Below are positions 35,226 to 43,869 of a stretch of 53,213 nt of DNA, in pieces. The first letter of the stretch is position 1. Each line of letters begins with the position of its first letter. The notes under the pieces were generated by a model, which saw nothing but the letters and a program-made list of their open reading frames with translations, was not told the origin of the DNA and did no database searches. This stretch comes from Burkholderia sp. Ac-20379 (lineage in GTDB: Bacteria > Pseudomonadota > Gammaproteobacteria > Burkholderiales > Burkholderiaceae): the NCBI RefSeq assembly GCF_017104645.1, contig NZ_JAAGPF010000010.1:1-53213 (forward strand). The letters are read 5' to 3'. Position numbers and translations under genes: made by a program.

Positions 35226-35556
35226 TGTCAACTTTATAAATACCCAATCGACCTGAGCGTCGATCAATAAAAATTACTTGCATTACCTACCTATTGAATT
35301 TCTATAATTGTATGAAGTTAAAAAGAAACAAAATGTAACAGATCATCGATCACTACGTTATCAGTGCTTAACTCGCGCGGCGGGAGCAAATACCTTTCGC
35401 ATCCATTTCAAAATGAGACGATCAGAGGGGGCATTAAATTTCGTCGAATTTGAAATTTTCCAGCCAAAGAAACTTGCCTTTTCTCGCTACAACAACCGAG
35501 AGCACCTGGCAAGCGTGGCATATAAAATCCGTTCTCTTTAAAAAATGGGGTAAATA
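35226..35556 (+). promoter_or_regulatory. AT-rich leader and probable promoter of the lipoprotein gene
   Basis: This 331-base stretch has no convincing gene. A perfect -10 box TATAAT lies at 35303-35308, with a weak TTG-type -35 (35278-35283, 19-base spacer). Transcription from here would leave a leader of about 240 bases before ATG 35557, which has GGGG 8 bases upstream. Confidence 0.4.
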
Positions 35557-36267
35557 ATGAAGAATGTAAAATTTGCTGCTGGTTTAATCATGCTATCGAT
35601 CGTGACCGGCTGTGCCACAGGTATATCTCAGCCAACAGTTCAAATGGACGCACTCCTGAAATCTCCTTGGAATGTCAATAGTAAAGATTGGATTCCGACC
35701 GAACCAATGATTTACGATCTTTCAGAGTTGGGTTTCTCAGGACTCAACTCGGAACAGATGCTGACAAAACTCGCAGTCGGACAGTGGACAACTACGATTG
35801 GAAAAATCGACGAGAAGGGGTCAATCAGTTATCTTGTGGCAACGGGTGGGCTGGAAAGGGGAATGTATAAAATATCGTACGAATTCCTACGATACATAGT
35901 TGTTCCTGTCACAAATCCAAACACTAAAAAAGACTACGCCCTTGCCCGCATCGGAATCGGCGTTCGAGTTGATGCTGTCGTGAATACAACCAAGGCCGGA
36001 TTAGATCTTGGCAGCCTATTCAAGCTAGGCATCGCAGCTTCAACCCAGAAAGCACAGGGAGCGATTACGGTCCAGACAATTGGAATTTCATCGCCCGGAA
36101 TTAATTCCGCAAACTTCAGCTCCCAAACAATTGACGAAAATTCGATTGAAAGGATCTACGAATCGATCGGGCTCATCAATGCAAAGCTCGATGATGCGAA
36201 AACAGTTCTGACACCGATGGAAGTTGCGGTTAAGTATTACCCGAAGGAGCCAAACTCGCCTCAGTAA
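35557..36267 (+). CDS. Lipoprotein of unknown function, AT-rich islet (236 aa)
   Basis: A 236-residue lipoprotein. The signal peptide is MKNVKFAAGLIMLSIVTG with the lipidated Cys19 in a VTGC lipobox. The mature part has YDLSELGFSGLNSEQMLTKL and a beta-rich middle (KISYEFLRYIVVPV, ALARIGIGVRVDAVVNTTKA). I recognise no family. Codon use and base composition are clearly AT-richer than the neighbours, which with its lone position and own terminator suggests acquisition by transfer. The start is set by the GGGG ribosome site and the signal peptide. Confidence 0.75.
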   Translation: MKNVKFAAGLIMLSIVTGCATGISQPTVQMDALLKSPWNVNSKDWIPTEPMIYDLSELGFSGLNSEQMLTKLAVGQWTTTIGKIDEKGSISYLVATGGLERGMYKISYEFLRYIVVPVTNPNTKKDYALARIGIGVRVDAVVNTTKAGLDLGSLFKLGIAASTQKAQGAITVQTIGISSPGINSANFSSQTIDENSIERIYESIGLINAKLDDAKTVLTPMEVAVKYYPKEPNSPQ

Positions 36268-36294
36268 GGACTCCCCCCTCCCAGAGGCGATAAA

Positions 36295-36315
36295 AACCCG
36301 GCGTCAAGCCGGGTT
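36295..36315 (+). terminator. Intrinsic terminator-like hairpin after the lipoprotein gene
   Basis: AACCCGGC (36295-36302), loop GTCAA, GCCGGGTT (36308-36315): a perfect 8-bp stem 28 bases after the stop codon. AAAA precedes it and GAATAAAATT follows on the plus strand. On the minus strand the hairpin is followed by TTTTTATCGCC, so it can also act on transcripts from the right. Confidence 0.65.
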
Positions 36316-36483
36316 GAATAAAATTACTGAAAAACCGAATTCAAGCACATTGCTTTTACCGAGAACCACGAGAGGAAGCCGCCTCTCCTCTATATTCCGT
36401 TCGGGGCGGCCCAACTGAATACCGCTGCCCGTTGGGCGACGTTCTGAACTCGCAGCCCCATCTCTACATTGGGTTAGCCACGC

Positions 36484-37842
36484 TCAATGCCCCAGCGATT
36501 CGATCTTCTCCCCGCTCGGCGCAACCTGCTGCGGACGCACGCTCTGCTTGACCAGCAGCGCGACGCACGACACCAGGCCGGCCACGGCGACGGTGGCGAA
36601 CACATTGGCGAAGCTGACGTGGCGCGCCGTGAGATTGGCGACCAGGAACGAGCCGGCGATGCCGCCGAAGCGGCCGATACCGAGCATCCACGCCACGCCC
36701 GTGCCGCGGCCGGCCGTGGGATAGAACGCGGCGGCCAGCGCCGGCAGCGACGATTGCGCCGTGTTCATCAGCACGCCGGCCAGGAACACGATCACCACCA
36801 GCGCGCCCACGTTGCCCGCGGCCTGCCCGATGAAGTAGACGCTCACCGCCGTCAGCGCATAGCACACGGCCACCACGCGGTTGGCGTTGAAACGGTCCAT
36901 CAGCACGCCGCTGAGCACCGCGCCCACGCCGCCGAGCGGGAACAGCGCGGAAATCAGCGTGGCCGTTTTCGGCGCGAGGCCGGCGTCCTTGAGCAGGATC
37001 GGCATCCAGTTGATCGACGCGTAGAAGATCACGAGGCCCATGAAATAGGCGATCCAGAGCATCACCGAGCCGACGATGTACTGGCGCGACAGCACCACGG
37101 CCGCGCCCTTGCCCGGCGTCTGCGGGGCGGTTTCGGTCAGCACGAAGCCGCCCGCTTCCATCGCCGTCGCCGACACGCGCGCCAGCGTCGCGCGGATCCG
37201 CTCGACCGGCTTGCGCGTGGCCACCATGAAGCGCACCGATTCCGGCATCTTCGCCATCAGCGCCACGCTGAGCACCAGCGGCGCGATACCGCCGAGCATC
37301 AGCACGCTGCGCCAGCCGAACTGCGGGATGATCCAGGCGGCCAGGAAGCCGCCGAGCGCCGCGCCCAGCGGGAAGCCGCAGAACATCAGGTTGATCACGG
37401 TGGCGCGGCGGCGGTCGGGGCAGAACTCGCCCATCATCGTGACCGCGTTCGGCATCGCCGCGCCGAGGCCCACGCCGGTGATGAAGCGCAGCGTGGTCAG
37501 CTCGCCGATGCTCGACGAGAACGCCGAGCCGAGGCAGGCCACGCCGAACAGCAGCACCGAGCCGGTCAGCAACACGCGCCGCCCGAGGCGGTCGGACAGC
37601 GGCCCCGAGGCGAGCGCGCCGCAAGCCAGGCCGAACAGCGCGGCGCTCAGCACCGGCGCGAGATCGGGTTTGGTCAGATGCCATTCGGAGAGCAACGACG
37701 GCGCGATGAAGCCGATCGCGGCCGTGTCGAAACCGTCGAGCAGCACGATCACGAAGCACATCAGGAAGATCAGCCACTGAAAGGCGCCGAACGGCTGTTC
37801 GTTGATGAACGTCTGCACGTTCACGACGGGGCTACGACTCAT
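36484..37842 (-). CDS. MFS transporter, aromatic acid:H+ symporter (AAHS) family
   Basis: A 452-residue, 12-helix transporter. The first helix FVIVLLDGFDTAAIGFIAPS carries the AAHS signature DGxD. It continues with GPLSDRLGRRVLL (the MFS loop 2-3 motif) and GLGAAMPNAVTMMGEFCPDR (the AAHS helix-4 motif), as in PcaK/BenK/MhpT. It would import an aromatic acid by proton symport. No ring-cleavage genes lie nearby, so the substrate is open. ATG 37842. It is divergent from the XRE-cupin regulator across a region with a perfect palindrome. Confidence 0.87.
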   Translation of the reverse strand: MSRSPVVNVQTFINEQPFGAFQWLIFLMCFVIVLLDGFDTAAIGFIAPSLLSEWHLTKPDLAPVLSAALFGLACGALASGPLSDRLGRRVLLTGSVLLFGVACLGSAFSSSIGELTTLRFITGVGLGAAMPNAVTMMGEFCPDRRRATVINLMFCGFPLGAALGGFLAAWIIPQFGWRSVLMLGGIAPLVLSVALMAKMPESVRFMVATRKPVERIRATLARVSATAMEAGGFVLTETAPQTPGKGAAVVLSRQYIVGSVMLWIAYFMGLVIFYASINWMPILLKDAGLAPKTATLISALFPLGGVGAVLSGVLMDRFNANRVVAVCYALTAVSVYFIGQAAGNVGALVVIVFLAGVLMNTAQSSLPALAAAFYPTAGRGTGVAWMLGIGRFGGIAGSFLVANLTARHVSFANVFATVAVAGLVSCVALLVKQSVRPQQVAPSGEKIESLGH

Positions 37843-37944
37843 CTCGGTCTCCTGCGGCGGTGGGCGGACTGCGCCGCCTCTGTCACGTTGATCGGCTCGG
37901 CTGCGTCAAAAAAATTCGCATGTCGAACTTTGGTTTCTAAGATG

Positions 37945-37958
37945 AACACTTTAGTGTT
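37945..37958. promoter_or_regulatory. Perfect 14-base palindrome in a divergent promoter region
   Basis: AACACT-TT-AGTGTT is a perfect inverted repeat about 100 bases upstream of the AAHS transporter start and 160 bases upstream of the XRE-cupin gene. It is the only clean dyad I see in the 274-base gap and the best candidate operator for the regulator encoded at 38117. Confidence 0.5.
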
Positions 37959-38116
37959 GCGACGCAAGATCGGTCAACGCGGGGTAGTACTAATGGTGAT
38001 CGTCATGCGGGAGAAAGCTTGTCGTGAGGTTGGCGGCTCGCGTCGCGTGGCTTGACAGGCGAATATCGATCATCCAGTTTACCGGACGTCATATCCATCA
38101 AACTGGAAACCGCCTC

Positions 38117-38677
38117 ATGACCGTCCACGCCCGGATCGCCGAACGCCTGCGCGCCCTGCGCGACGCCCAAGGCTGGCCGCTCGATGCGCTGGCCGAGCGC
38201 AGCGGCGTCAGCCGTTCCCACATCTCGCTGATCGAGCGCGGCGAGAGCAGCCCCACCGCAGTGGTACTCGACAAGCTCGCCACCGCGCTCGGCGTGCCGC
38301 TGGCCTCGTTCTTCGGCGAGGCCGAAAGCGATGCCGCACCCTCGTCCATCGCGCGCGCGGCCGAGCAGCCGGAGTGGACCGATCCGGCCTCTGGCTACCG
38401 GCGCCGCCAGCTTTCGCCGGCGCTGCCCTCGCCGATCCAGCTCGTCGAGGTGCGGTTTCCGGCCGGCGAGCGCGTGCATTTCGACACCAGCGCGCGCGAC
38501 GCCGACATCCACCAGCAGATCTGGCTCATCGAAGGCGTGATGGACATCAGCGCCGGCGACACCACCTGGCGACTCGAAGCCGGCGACTGCGTGGCGATGC
38601 GGCTCGATTGCCCGATGCGGTTCCACAACCCGACGCGCGAGCCCGCACGCTACCTGGTCGCGCTCGGCACGCGCTGA
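38117..38677 (+). CDS. XRE-cupin transcriptional regulator
   Basis: A 186-residue regulator with an N-terminal HTH_3 domain (about residues 5-60: LAERSGVSRSHISLIERGES, then LDKLATALGVPLASFF) and a C-terminal cupin (about 105-180: IHQQIWLIEGVMDISAGDTT, LEAGDCVAMRLDCPMRFHN). Proteins of this build usually sense a small metabolite in the cupin and repress nearby genes, often a divergent transporter, here the AAHS permease. ATG 38117 is chosen over the longer frame because the HTH domain starts there. A degenerate tandem repeat follows its stop. Confidence 0.87.
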   Translation: MTVHARIAERLRALRDAQGWPLDALAERSGVSRSHISLIERGESSPTAVVLDKLATALGVPLASFFGEAESDAAPSSIARAAEQPEWTDPASGYRRRQLSPALPSPIQLVEVRFPAGERVHFDTSARDADIHQQIWLIEGVMDISAGDTTWRLEAGDCVAMRLDCPMRFHNPTREPARYLVALGTR

Positions 38678-38875
38678 ACGCCCGTCGTTTTCCTTGAGAG
38701 CCTGCCGTGTCCGTCGCGCCCCTCGCGTCCACGCTTGCGCCGCGCCATCTCGACGCCCGCCATAACCCGACATGCAACGCAGCGCGCTTCTCGTCGCGCT
38801 GAACGCCGGTCTTTTCTTCATGGAGCCTGTATGTCCGCGACATCCGCATTCCCGTTGCGCCGCCTCGACGCCCGC
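38669..38875 (+). repeat. Imperfect tandem duplication spanning the regulator-GNAT junction
   Basis: Two similar blocks of about 85-95 bases start at about 38669 and 38795. Both contain CGCTGAACGCC, TTTTC, a GAGCCTG ribosome-site region, a start codon followed by TCCG (GTGTCCG at 38707, ATGTCCG at 38831), TTGCGCCGC and CTCGACGCCCGC. The first copy is thus a decayed start of the GNAT gene, and the second is the functional one. Confidence 0.55.
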
Positions 38876-39367
38876 GAGGCCGAAGCCCGATGCGCCGAGC
38901 TGGCCGACGTGCTGATCGATTGCGTCGAAGGCGGCGCGTCGGTCGGCTTCATGCTGCCGATCGCGCGCGAAACGGCGCTGCGGTTCTGGGAGGCAGTGGC
39001 ACGCGAGGTCGCGCCGGGCCGCCGCGTGCTGCTGGTGGCCGAGGATGCGGAAGGTGTGGCGATGGGCACGGTGCAGTTGATCGCGGCGCAGCCCGAGAAC
39101 CAACCGCATCGCGCCGACGTCGCGAAGATGCTCGTGCATCGGCGGGCGCGGCGGCAGGGCGTGGGCGAGGCGTTGATGCGAGCGATCGAGGCCGAGGCGC
39201 GCGAGGCCGGCAAGACGGTGCTGGTGCTCGACACCGAAACGGGCGGTGCGGCCGAGCGGCTGTATCGGCGCGCCGGCTGGCAGCGCGTGGGCGACGTGCC
39301 CGGCTACGCGCTGATGCCGGACGGCGCGCCGTGCGGCACGACGTTCTATACGAAGCGGATCGGCTGA
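38831..39367 (+). CDS. GNAT-family N-acetyltransferase
   Basis: A 178-residue acetyltransferase. The acetyl-CoA motif A is KMLVHRRARRQGVGEALMRA, with the RRxGxG-type pattern RRQGVG, and the rest fits the GNAT fold: VAMGTVQLIAA (beta-4), TVLVLDTETGGAAERLY, AGWQRVGDVPGYAL. It would acetylate a small molecule or protein amine with acetyl-CoA; the substrate is not predictable. ATG 38831 has GGAG 7 bases upstream. It probably shares transcription with the XRE-cupin gene 153 bases before it. Confidence 0.85.
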   Translation: MSATSAFPLRRLDAREAEARCAELADVLIDCVEGGASVGFMLPIARETALRFWEAVAREVAPGRRVLLVAEDAEGVAMGTVQLIAAQPENQPHRADVAKMLVHRRARRQGVGEALMRAIEAEAREAGKTVLVLDTETGGAAERLYRRAGWQRVGDVPGYALMPDGAPCGTTFYTKRIG

Positions 39368-39764
39368 ACGCCGCGCGCCCGACGCGGCAACGCGACCGCC
39401 CCGCTGGCGCGCCAGGTCGGTGAGGTTGAGCGACAGGCCCGGCTCGATCACGACCGCAACATGTTCCGCCACACCTCGGCCGGGTTCGATTTCGGAAAAA
39501 CAAATCGTGTCGAGCCCGCATCCGCCGCCGGCCATCGAAAAAACAACGGACTACGACGCAATTCTGAATTGAAGGCGGCATAGCCGGCGCGCCCCAATAA
39601 GATCCTCACGCCTTGAAGCGCTGCCGCCGATGGCTCGGCCCACCGCGTGCTCGCATGCTTCATCGATTGCGCCCCCTCGAAAATTCCGCGTGCGGTTCGA
39701 ACATCGCGCCGCTCGAAGGCTCACCTGAAGCCTGGAGCAACCTGCACGCCATAGGAGATCCACC
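39368..39764. other. Intergenic region, no gene seen (397 bp)
   Basis: Frames on the minus strand are shadows. A less GC-rich part (39490-39605) just before the porin leader (TCGAAAAAACAACGGACTAC region) is the probable promoter zone of the porin gene at 39765. Confidence 0.45.
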
Positions 39765-40907
39765 ATGGACAAAACCCTCGTGAGCGTGGGCCTAGCCGGC
39801 GCGCTCTGCACGCTGCCCGCCCTCGCCAGCGCACAAAGCAGCGTGACCTTGTACGGCCTGATCGACGCCGGCATGACCTATGCCAGCAACCAGCATGGCA
39901 GCCACGCCTTCCAGGCAACGAGCGGCGATACCAACGGTTCACGCTGGGGGATCCGCGGCGCGGAAGATCTCGGTGCCGGCTTGAAGGCGATTTTCGTGCT
40001 CGAGAACGGTTTCAACGTGCAGACCGGCGCGCTGGGCCAGAACGGTCGCATGTTCGGACGCCAGGCGTTTGCGGGCCTGTCGAGCGACGCCTACGGTGCG
40101 GTGACGCTCGGCCGCCAGTACGACTCGATGGTGGATTTCGTCGGCCCGCTCTCGCTGACCGGCACCCAGTACGGCGGTACCCATTTCGGGCACCCGTACG
40201 ACAACGACAACCTCGACAACTCGTTTCGCGTCAGCAATTCGGTCAAGTACACCAGCATCAGCTACGGCGGCCTGAAATTCGGCGGACTGTACGGCTTCTC
40301 CAATCAAGCCGGCGGCTTCGCATCGAATCGCGCCTACAGCGCGGGGGTGTCGTACAGCAACGGGCCGTTGAATGCGGCCATCGGCTATCTGCAATTGAAT
40401 AACGCCGGCGCGGCACTCGCCAACGGTGCAGTCAGCAACGACGCGACGTTCTCGGCGCGCGTTCAGCGCACGTTCGGGGGCGGCGCCAGCTATGCGTTCG
40501 GCCCGGCCGTGGCGGGCATCGTGATCACGCAGACGATGCTGCAGGCCGCCAGCTCGATCGGCGCCTATGCGTCGGGCACCGCCAGCGGCTTCGGCCTGAA
40601 CAACACGGGCGCGCGCTTCACGAACTACGAGGTCAACGGCCGCTACAACTTCACGCCGGCTGTCTCGCTGATCGGCTCTTACACGTTCACCGATGCCCGG
40701 CTGGCGGGCGCCAGCCCGAAGTTCAACCAGGTGAACCTGCGTGCGGACTACATGCTGTCGAAGCGTACCGACGTCTATGTCGAGGGCGAATATCAGCACG
40801 TCGGCAGCACCGGGAAATCCGGTATCACGGCCGATCTGCTCGGCTTCTCCGCCTCGTCGTCGAACAGCCAGCTCGCCGCGACGATCGGCATTCGCACGCG
40901 CTTCTAA
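39765..40907 (+). CDS. Gram-negative porin (Burkholderia type)
   Basis: A 380-residue porin with a signal peptide to ASA-Q24 (MDKTLVSVGLAGALCTLPAL), then SSVTLYGLIDAGMTY, WGIRGAEDLGAGLKAIFVLE and FGRQAFAGLSSDAYGAVTLG, and a C-terminal Phe (LAATIGIRTRF). Start ATG 39765 with AGGAGA 9 bases before. It is a paralogue of the porin at 31334-32497. It stands alone between the GNAT gene and the methyltransferase, and is followed by a strong inverted repeat, so it is probably a single-gene transcript. Confidence 0.9.
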   Translation: MDKTLVSVGLAGALCTLPALASAQSSVTLYGLIDAGMTYASNQHGSHAFQATSGDTNGSRWGIRGAEDLGAGLKAIFVLENGFNVQTGALGQNGRMFGRQAFAGLSSDAYGAVTLGRQYDSMVDFVGPLSLTGTQYGGTHFGHPYDNDNLDNSFRVSNSVKYTSISYGGLKFGGLYGFSNQAGGFASNRAYSAGVSYSNGPLNAAIGYLQLNNAGAALANGAVSNDATFSARVQRTFGGGASYAFGPAVAGIVITQTMLQAASSIGAYASGTASGFGLNNTGARFTNYEVNGRYNFTPAVSLIGSYTFTDARLAGASPKFNQVNLRADYMLSKRTDVYVEGEYQHVGSTGKSGITADLLGFSASSSNSQLAATIGIRTRF

Positions 40908-40927
40908 GCGGACAGCCGCGTATCGCA

Positions 40928-40966
40928 TTGCCGGCGGGCCAATTGCCCGAGTCCGCCCGCCGGCAA
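40928..40966 (+). terminator. Inverted repeat after the porin, terminator-like
   Basis: TTGCCGGCGGGC (40928-40939) and GCCCGCCGGCAA (40955-40966) form a perfect 12-bp stem with a 15-base loop, 20 bases after the porin stop. No T tract follows, so it may act as a transcript-stabilising hairpin or a weak terminator. Confidence 0.5.
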
Positions 40967-41016
40967 CGGGTCATGCCACCAGGCGCCCGACGGCCCGCCA
41001 TCTTCCGCCCAATCGA

Positions 41017-42012
41017 ATGGAACACCGACCCATCCAATCCGTACGCCCCGGCCCGTCGCCGGCCCCGGATCGCACATGCGCGGCTGACGACGTCGGGCCG
41101 CCCGCATCCGACCTGTGGTCGGATTGGCTGCTGCATATCCGCCATGGCGGCAACGCCGATCTCGAAGCCGAGATCAACGCCGAGCTCGAACCTTGCCTGC
41201 AACGCGTGCTGGATAGCGCGAAGCTCGGACCGGGCATGACCTTGGCCGATATCGGCACGGGGGCCGGGCTGGTGGGTTTCGGCGCCATCGACAGGATCGG
41301 CCCATCGCTGCACGTTCTGATGACCGACGTATCGGCCCCGCTGCTTCGACATGCGCAGGCGCTCGCGGTGCAGCGCGGCGTCGCCAGCCAGTGCACGTTG
41401 ATCGAATGCCCGGCGGATTCCCTCCTGGCCATTCAAGACAACGCTGTCGATGCTGTGTGCACGCGCGCGGTTCTGGCATACGTCGCCGACAAGCCCGCGG
41501 CGATGCGCGAATTCTTTCGCATCCTGCACCCGGGAGGGCGACTGTCGTTGTCGGAGCCGGTAATGCGGGACGCCGCCATCGAAACACATTCGCTACGGGA
41601 AGCCGTCGCGAGCCTGCCCGATTCTTCCGAAGCGCGCTTTCTGCGATTGCTGCATCGCTGGAAGGCCGCACAATTTCCGGACACCGAAGAAAAAATCTCG
41701 GCCAGCGCGCTGGCGAACTACGGCGAGCGCGACCTGGTCCGGTTTGCGCTGGAAGCGGGCTTCGAGCAAGTTCACCTGGAGCTGCACATCGATGTCCGCC
41801 CCGCCCCGGTGACGTCCTGGGACGTGCTGCTACGCTGCTCGCCCCACCCGTGGGCGCCCACGCTCGAGACCGTTCTCGCCACGCAGTTCACGCCCGCGGA
41901 ACGGCTGTGCTTCGAACAGTGGCTGCGGCCGCGGGTCGAGGCGCGGCAGTTGCGCATGGCCGAGCGCGTGACCTATCTGAGCGGCACCAAGCCGATGGCG
42001 CACGCCGGATGA
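41017..42012 (+). CDS. SAM-dependent methyltransferase
   Basis: A 331-residue class I methyltransferase. Motif I, LADIGTGAGLVGFGA (D78 to G84), is followed by VLMTDVSAPLLRHAQALA, then NAVDAVCTRAVLAYVADKPA and FFRILHPGGRLSLSEPV, a Methyltransf_11/25 arrangement. The C-terminal 130 residues are an extra helical and beta region that may bind the substrate. I chose ATG 41017; the longer frame only runs over the porin end. It is convergent with the beta-propeller gene (stop 9 bases away). Substrate unknown. Confidence 0.75.
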   Translation: MEHRPIQSVRPGPSPAPDRTCAADDVGPPASDLWSDWLLHIRHGGNADLEAEINAELEPCLQRVLDSAKLGPGMTLADIGTGAGLVGFGAIDRIGPSLHVLMTDVSAPLLRHAQALAVQRGVASQCTLIECPADSLLAIQDNAVDAVCTRAVLAYVADKPAAMREFFRILHPGGRLSLSEPVMRDAAIETHSLREAVASLPDSSEARFLRLLHRWKAAQFPDTEEKISASALANYGERDLVRFALEAGFEQVHLELHIDVRPAPVTSWDVLLRCSPHPWAPTLETVLATQFTPAERLCFEQWLRPRVEARQLRMAERVTYLSGTKPMAHAG

Positions 42013-42021
42013 CCTGATAGC

Positions 42022-43056
42022 TCAATGCGCGGGCCGCACCACCATGACGTTGTCCGTACCGGACGCCACATCGGAATGGCGGCGCGCCGGCGTGTCGGGA
42101 GGCACCGTCGACGACACCAGGTAGGCCCGATGTCTCGCTTCATCGAGCACGATCGTGCCGGTGCCCTGTTGCGTGAGGACGGTATCGACGACGCGGTACC
42201 GGTTAGCGGCATCTTCGTGGACGACGCTCATCGTCCCGTCACCGCCGTTCGGCACGAACACCAGCTTGAGCAACGGATCGAACGCCACCATGCCGGGGCG
42301 CCCGCCGATCGGCACGCTGGCGATTTCCTCGCCCGAGCGGGCATCGACGACATCGAGAACATGGTTGGCGCACGCGGCGAACAGGCGCTGCGTATCGCTG
42401 TCGATGGCGAGTCCGGACAGCTTCTCGCAACGTGCCAGCGGCCAGTGCGCCAGCACGTTGTTGCCCACGCCGTTGATGGCGACGATCTCCGCCTTGTCTG
42501 CCATCGCAACGAACACCCGGCCGCTTCCATCGCTCGCGAGCGATGCCGGCTTTCCGCCGACCGCCACGGTCGCAACGATCTTTCGCGACACGATATCGAG
42601 CGCGCTGACGCTGGCGTCATGGCCGTTGCCGATATACAGCCGGTTGAGCTCGGGCACGTAGCGGATGGCGTCGGGGCCCGCACCGCCGGCCTTGATCGTG
42701 TCGACGCTCCGTAGCGAATCGAGCTCGACGACCGAGATGCTGTTGGCACGGTCATTGGTGATGAAGCCAAGCTTCAACGGTTGGACAAAGGCAAAGCCGT
42801 GAACCCCATTCGTGCCGGGGAGGGTTCCGGCCAGCTTGCCGGTATCTGCATCCACGACCAGCACATCGCTGCCGCGGCCGACGAACAGCCGTCGCCGCGC
42901 GGCGTCGTAGCCGAGCTCATCCCGACGCGCCTGGCCGCCCAGCCCGTACCGGTTCGCGACTTCGAAGGCGGGAGACGAGGCTGCCGCGCCGCGGCCGGCA
43001 TCGGCGACCGACGCCAGGGCGAACGCCAGCGTGATGAGCGCGGTATGTATCGACAT
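42022..43056 (-). CDS. Exported YncE-like (YVTN) beta-propeller protein
   Basis: A 344-residue protein with a signal peptide (MSIHTALITLAFALASVADA) and about seven YVTN-type blades, each of the LFVGRGSDVLVVDADTGKL / RLYIGNGHDASVSALDIVS kind. Such periplasmic propellers (YncE family) bind ligands or DNA but rarely have a proven role. It is the last gene of the exbB-exbD-tonB-phosphatase run, 29 bases after the phosphatase. A related propeller lipoprotein is encoded at 46770, so the TonB island has one propeller on each arm. Confidence 0.8.
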   Translation of the reverse strand: MSIHTALITLAFALASVADAGRGAAASSPAFEVANRYGLGGQARRDELGYDAARRRLFVGRGSDVLVVDADTGKLAGTLPGTNGVHGFAFVQPLKLGFITNDRANSISVVELDSLRSVDTIKAGGAGPDAIRYVPELNRLYIGNGHDASVSALDIVSRKIVATVAVGGKPASLASDGSGRVFVAMADKAEIVAINGVGNNVLAHWPLARCEKLSGLAIDSDTQRLFAACANHVLDVVDARSGEEIASVPIGGRPGMVAFDPLLKLVFVPNGGDGTMSVVHEDAANRYRVVDTVLTQQGTGTIVLDEARHRAYLVSSTVPPDTPARRHSDVASGTDNVMVVRPAH

Positions 43057-43085
43057 GGTTGAGGCTCGCTTCGACGGCGGCCGTC

Positions 43086-43808
43086 TCAATGCATCCCCAA
43101 CGCGCCGCGCAGTTCCGTGCGAGCCGCCAGGAAATCGGCCTTGAATGTCGGATTCCGCATCATCTGCGCGGCGATGACCGTCGCGTCGATACGCCCCGCC
43201 TCGACGTCGCTCGGATAATGAACACCATCCACCACGCGATGCTCGCCGAACAACCTGCCGCGGGCGTAAATCTCGGCGCGTTTTTCCGGCACCATGTTGG
43301 CGAGCAGGATCGCGTCCAGATAGCCCATCGTCGCGTGACCGCTGGGATACGATTCATAGGCGCCTGCCGCGTGCTCGGGCACCGTGGGATGCACCTGGCT
43401 CGATGCGACATACGGCCTGGCCCGATGAAAGTACGCCTTGGCGGGCTTGACGGCAAGGCTCGCCTCGTGGTTCGCCACCTCGAACAACGCGGCCAGTTTC
43501 GGCAGATTTTCCGGCATGAAGGCCGGGCCGAGCACGTCGGCAAACCGGAACACGGATTTCTGAACGTCCGCGATGCCGGCTGCCACCTCCTCGCTCGTGC
43601 GCGTATTCTGAACCGTCAGGACTGCTTCCAGATCTCGGCGCTGGGCGGCCGAACCCGGCTCCGGCGGAGGCGCGAGCAACGCCGCGACGTCGATCTCGTC
43701 CGGAGACAGATATACGCTGTCCCTGGCCTGCGCGAATGACACCGTGAGGCCGAAAGACACCGCCGATGCAGCAATGACGGCGCGGGTAATGTTGTCGTTG
43801 ATACTCAT
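43086..43808 (-). CDS. Acid phosphatase, class A non-specific / PAP2 superfamily
   Basis: A 240-residue exported phosphatase. The signal peptide ends near AQA28. The PAP2 tripartite signature is complete: K124-x6-R131-P132 (KAYFHRARP), P155-S-G-H158, and R191-x5-H197-x3-D201 (RVVDGVHYPSD), although the first Ser of the usual SRxxxxxHxxxD is His190. The class A start VYLSPDEIDVAALLAPPP supports PhoN-type enzymes. It would release phosphate from organic phosphomonoesters in the periplasm. ATG 43808, 61 bases after tonB, same direction. Confidence 0.87.
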   Translation of the reverse strand: MSINDNITRAVIAASAVSFGLTVSFAQARDSVYLSPDEIDVAALLAPPPEPGSAAQRRDLEAVLTVQNTRTSEEVAAGIADVQKSVFRFADVLGPAFMPENLPKLAALFEVANHEASLAVKPAKAYFHRARPYVASSQVHPTVPEHAAGAYESYPSGHATMGYLDAILLANMVPEKRAEIYARGRLFGEHRVVDGVHYPSDVEAGRIDATVIAAQMMRNPTFKADFLAARTELRGALGMH

Positions 43809-43869
43809 GATGAAGATCCGGTAAGCCGATCCCGGCACCGTCGGCGGGATCGGAAATGCGAAATGGCGC

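Noticed and set aside
35308..35541. 77-residue plus-strand frame before the lipoprotein gene
   Set aside because: It begins with a weak TTG start inside the -10 box region, has no ribosome site and no protein-like pattern; more likely leader sequence.
38003..39535. 510-residue minus-strand frame opposite the XRE-cupin and GNAT genes
   Set aside because: Antisense of two recognisable genes, low complexity, no domain.
39368..39764. Possible decayed gene on the minus strand (frame with KSNPAEVWRNMLRS)
   Set aside because: No family match and no continuous homology; consistent with chance in GC-rich DNA.
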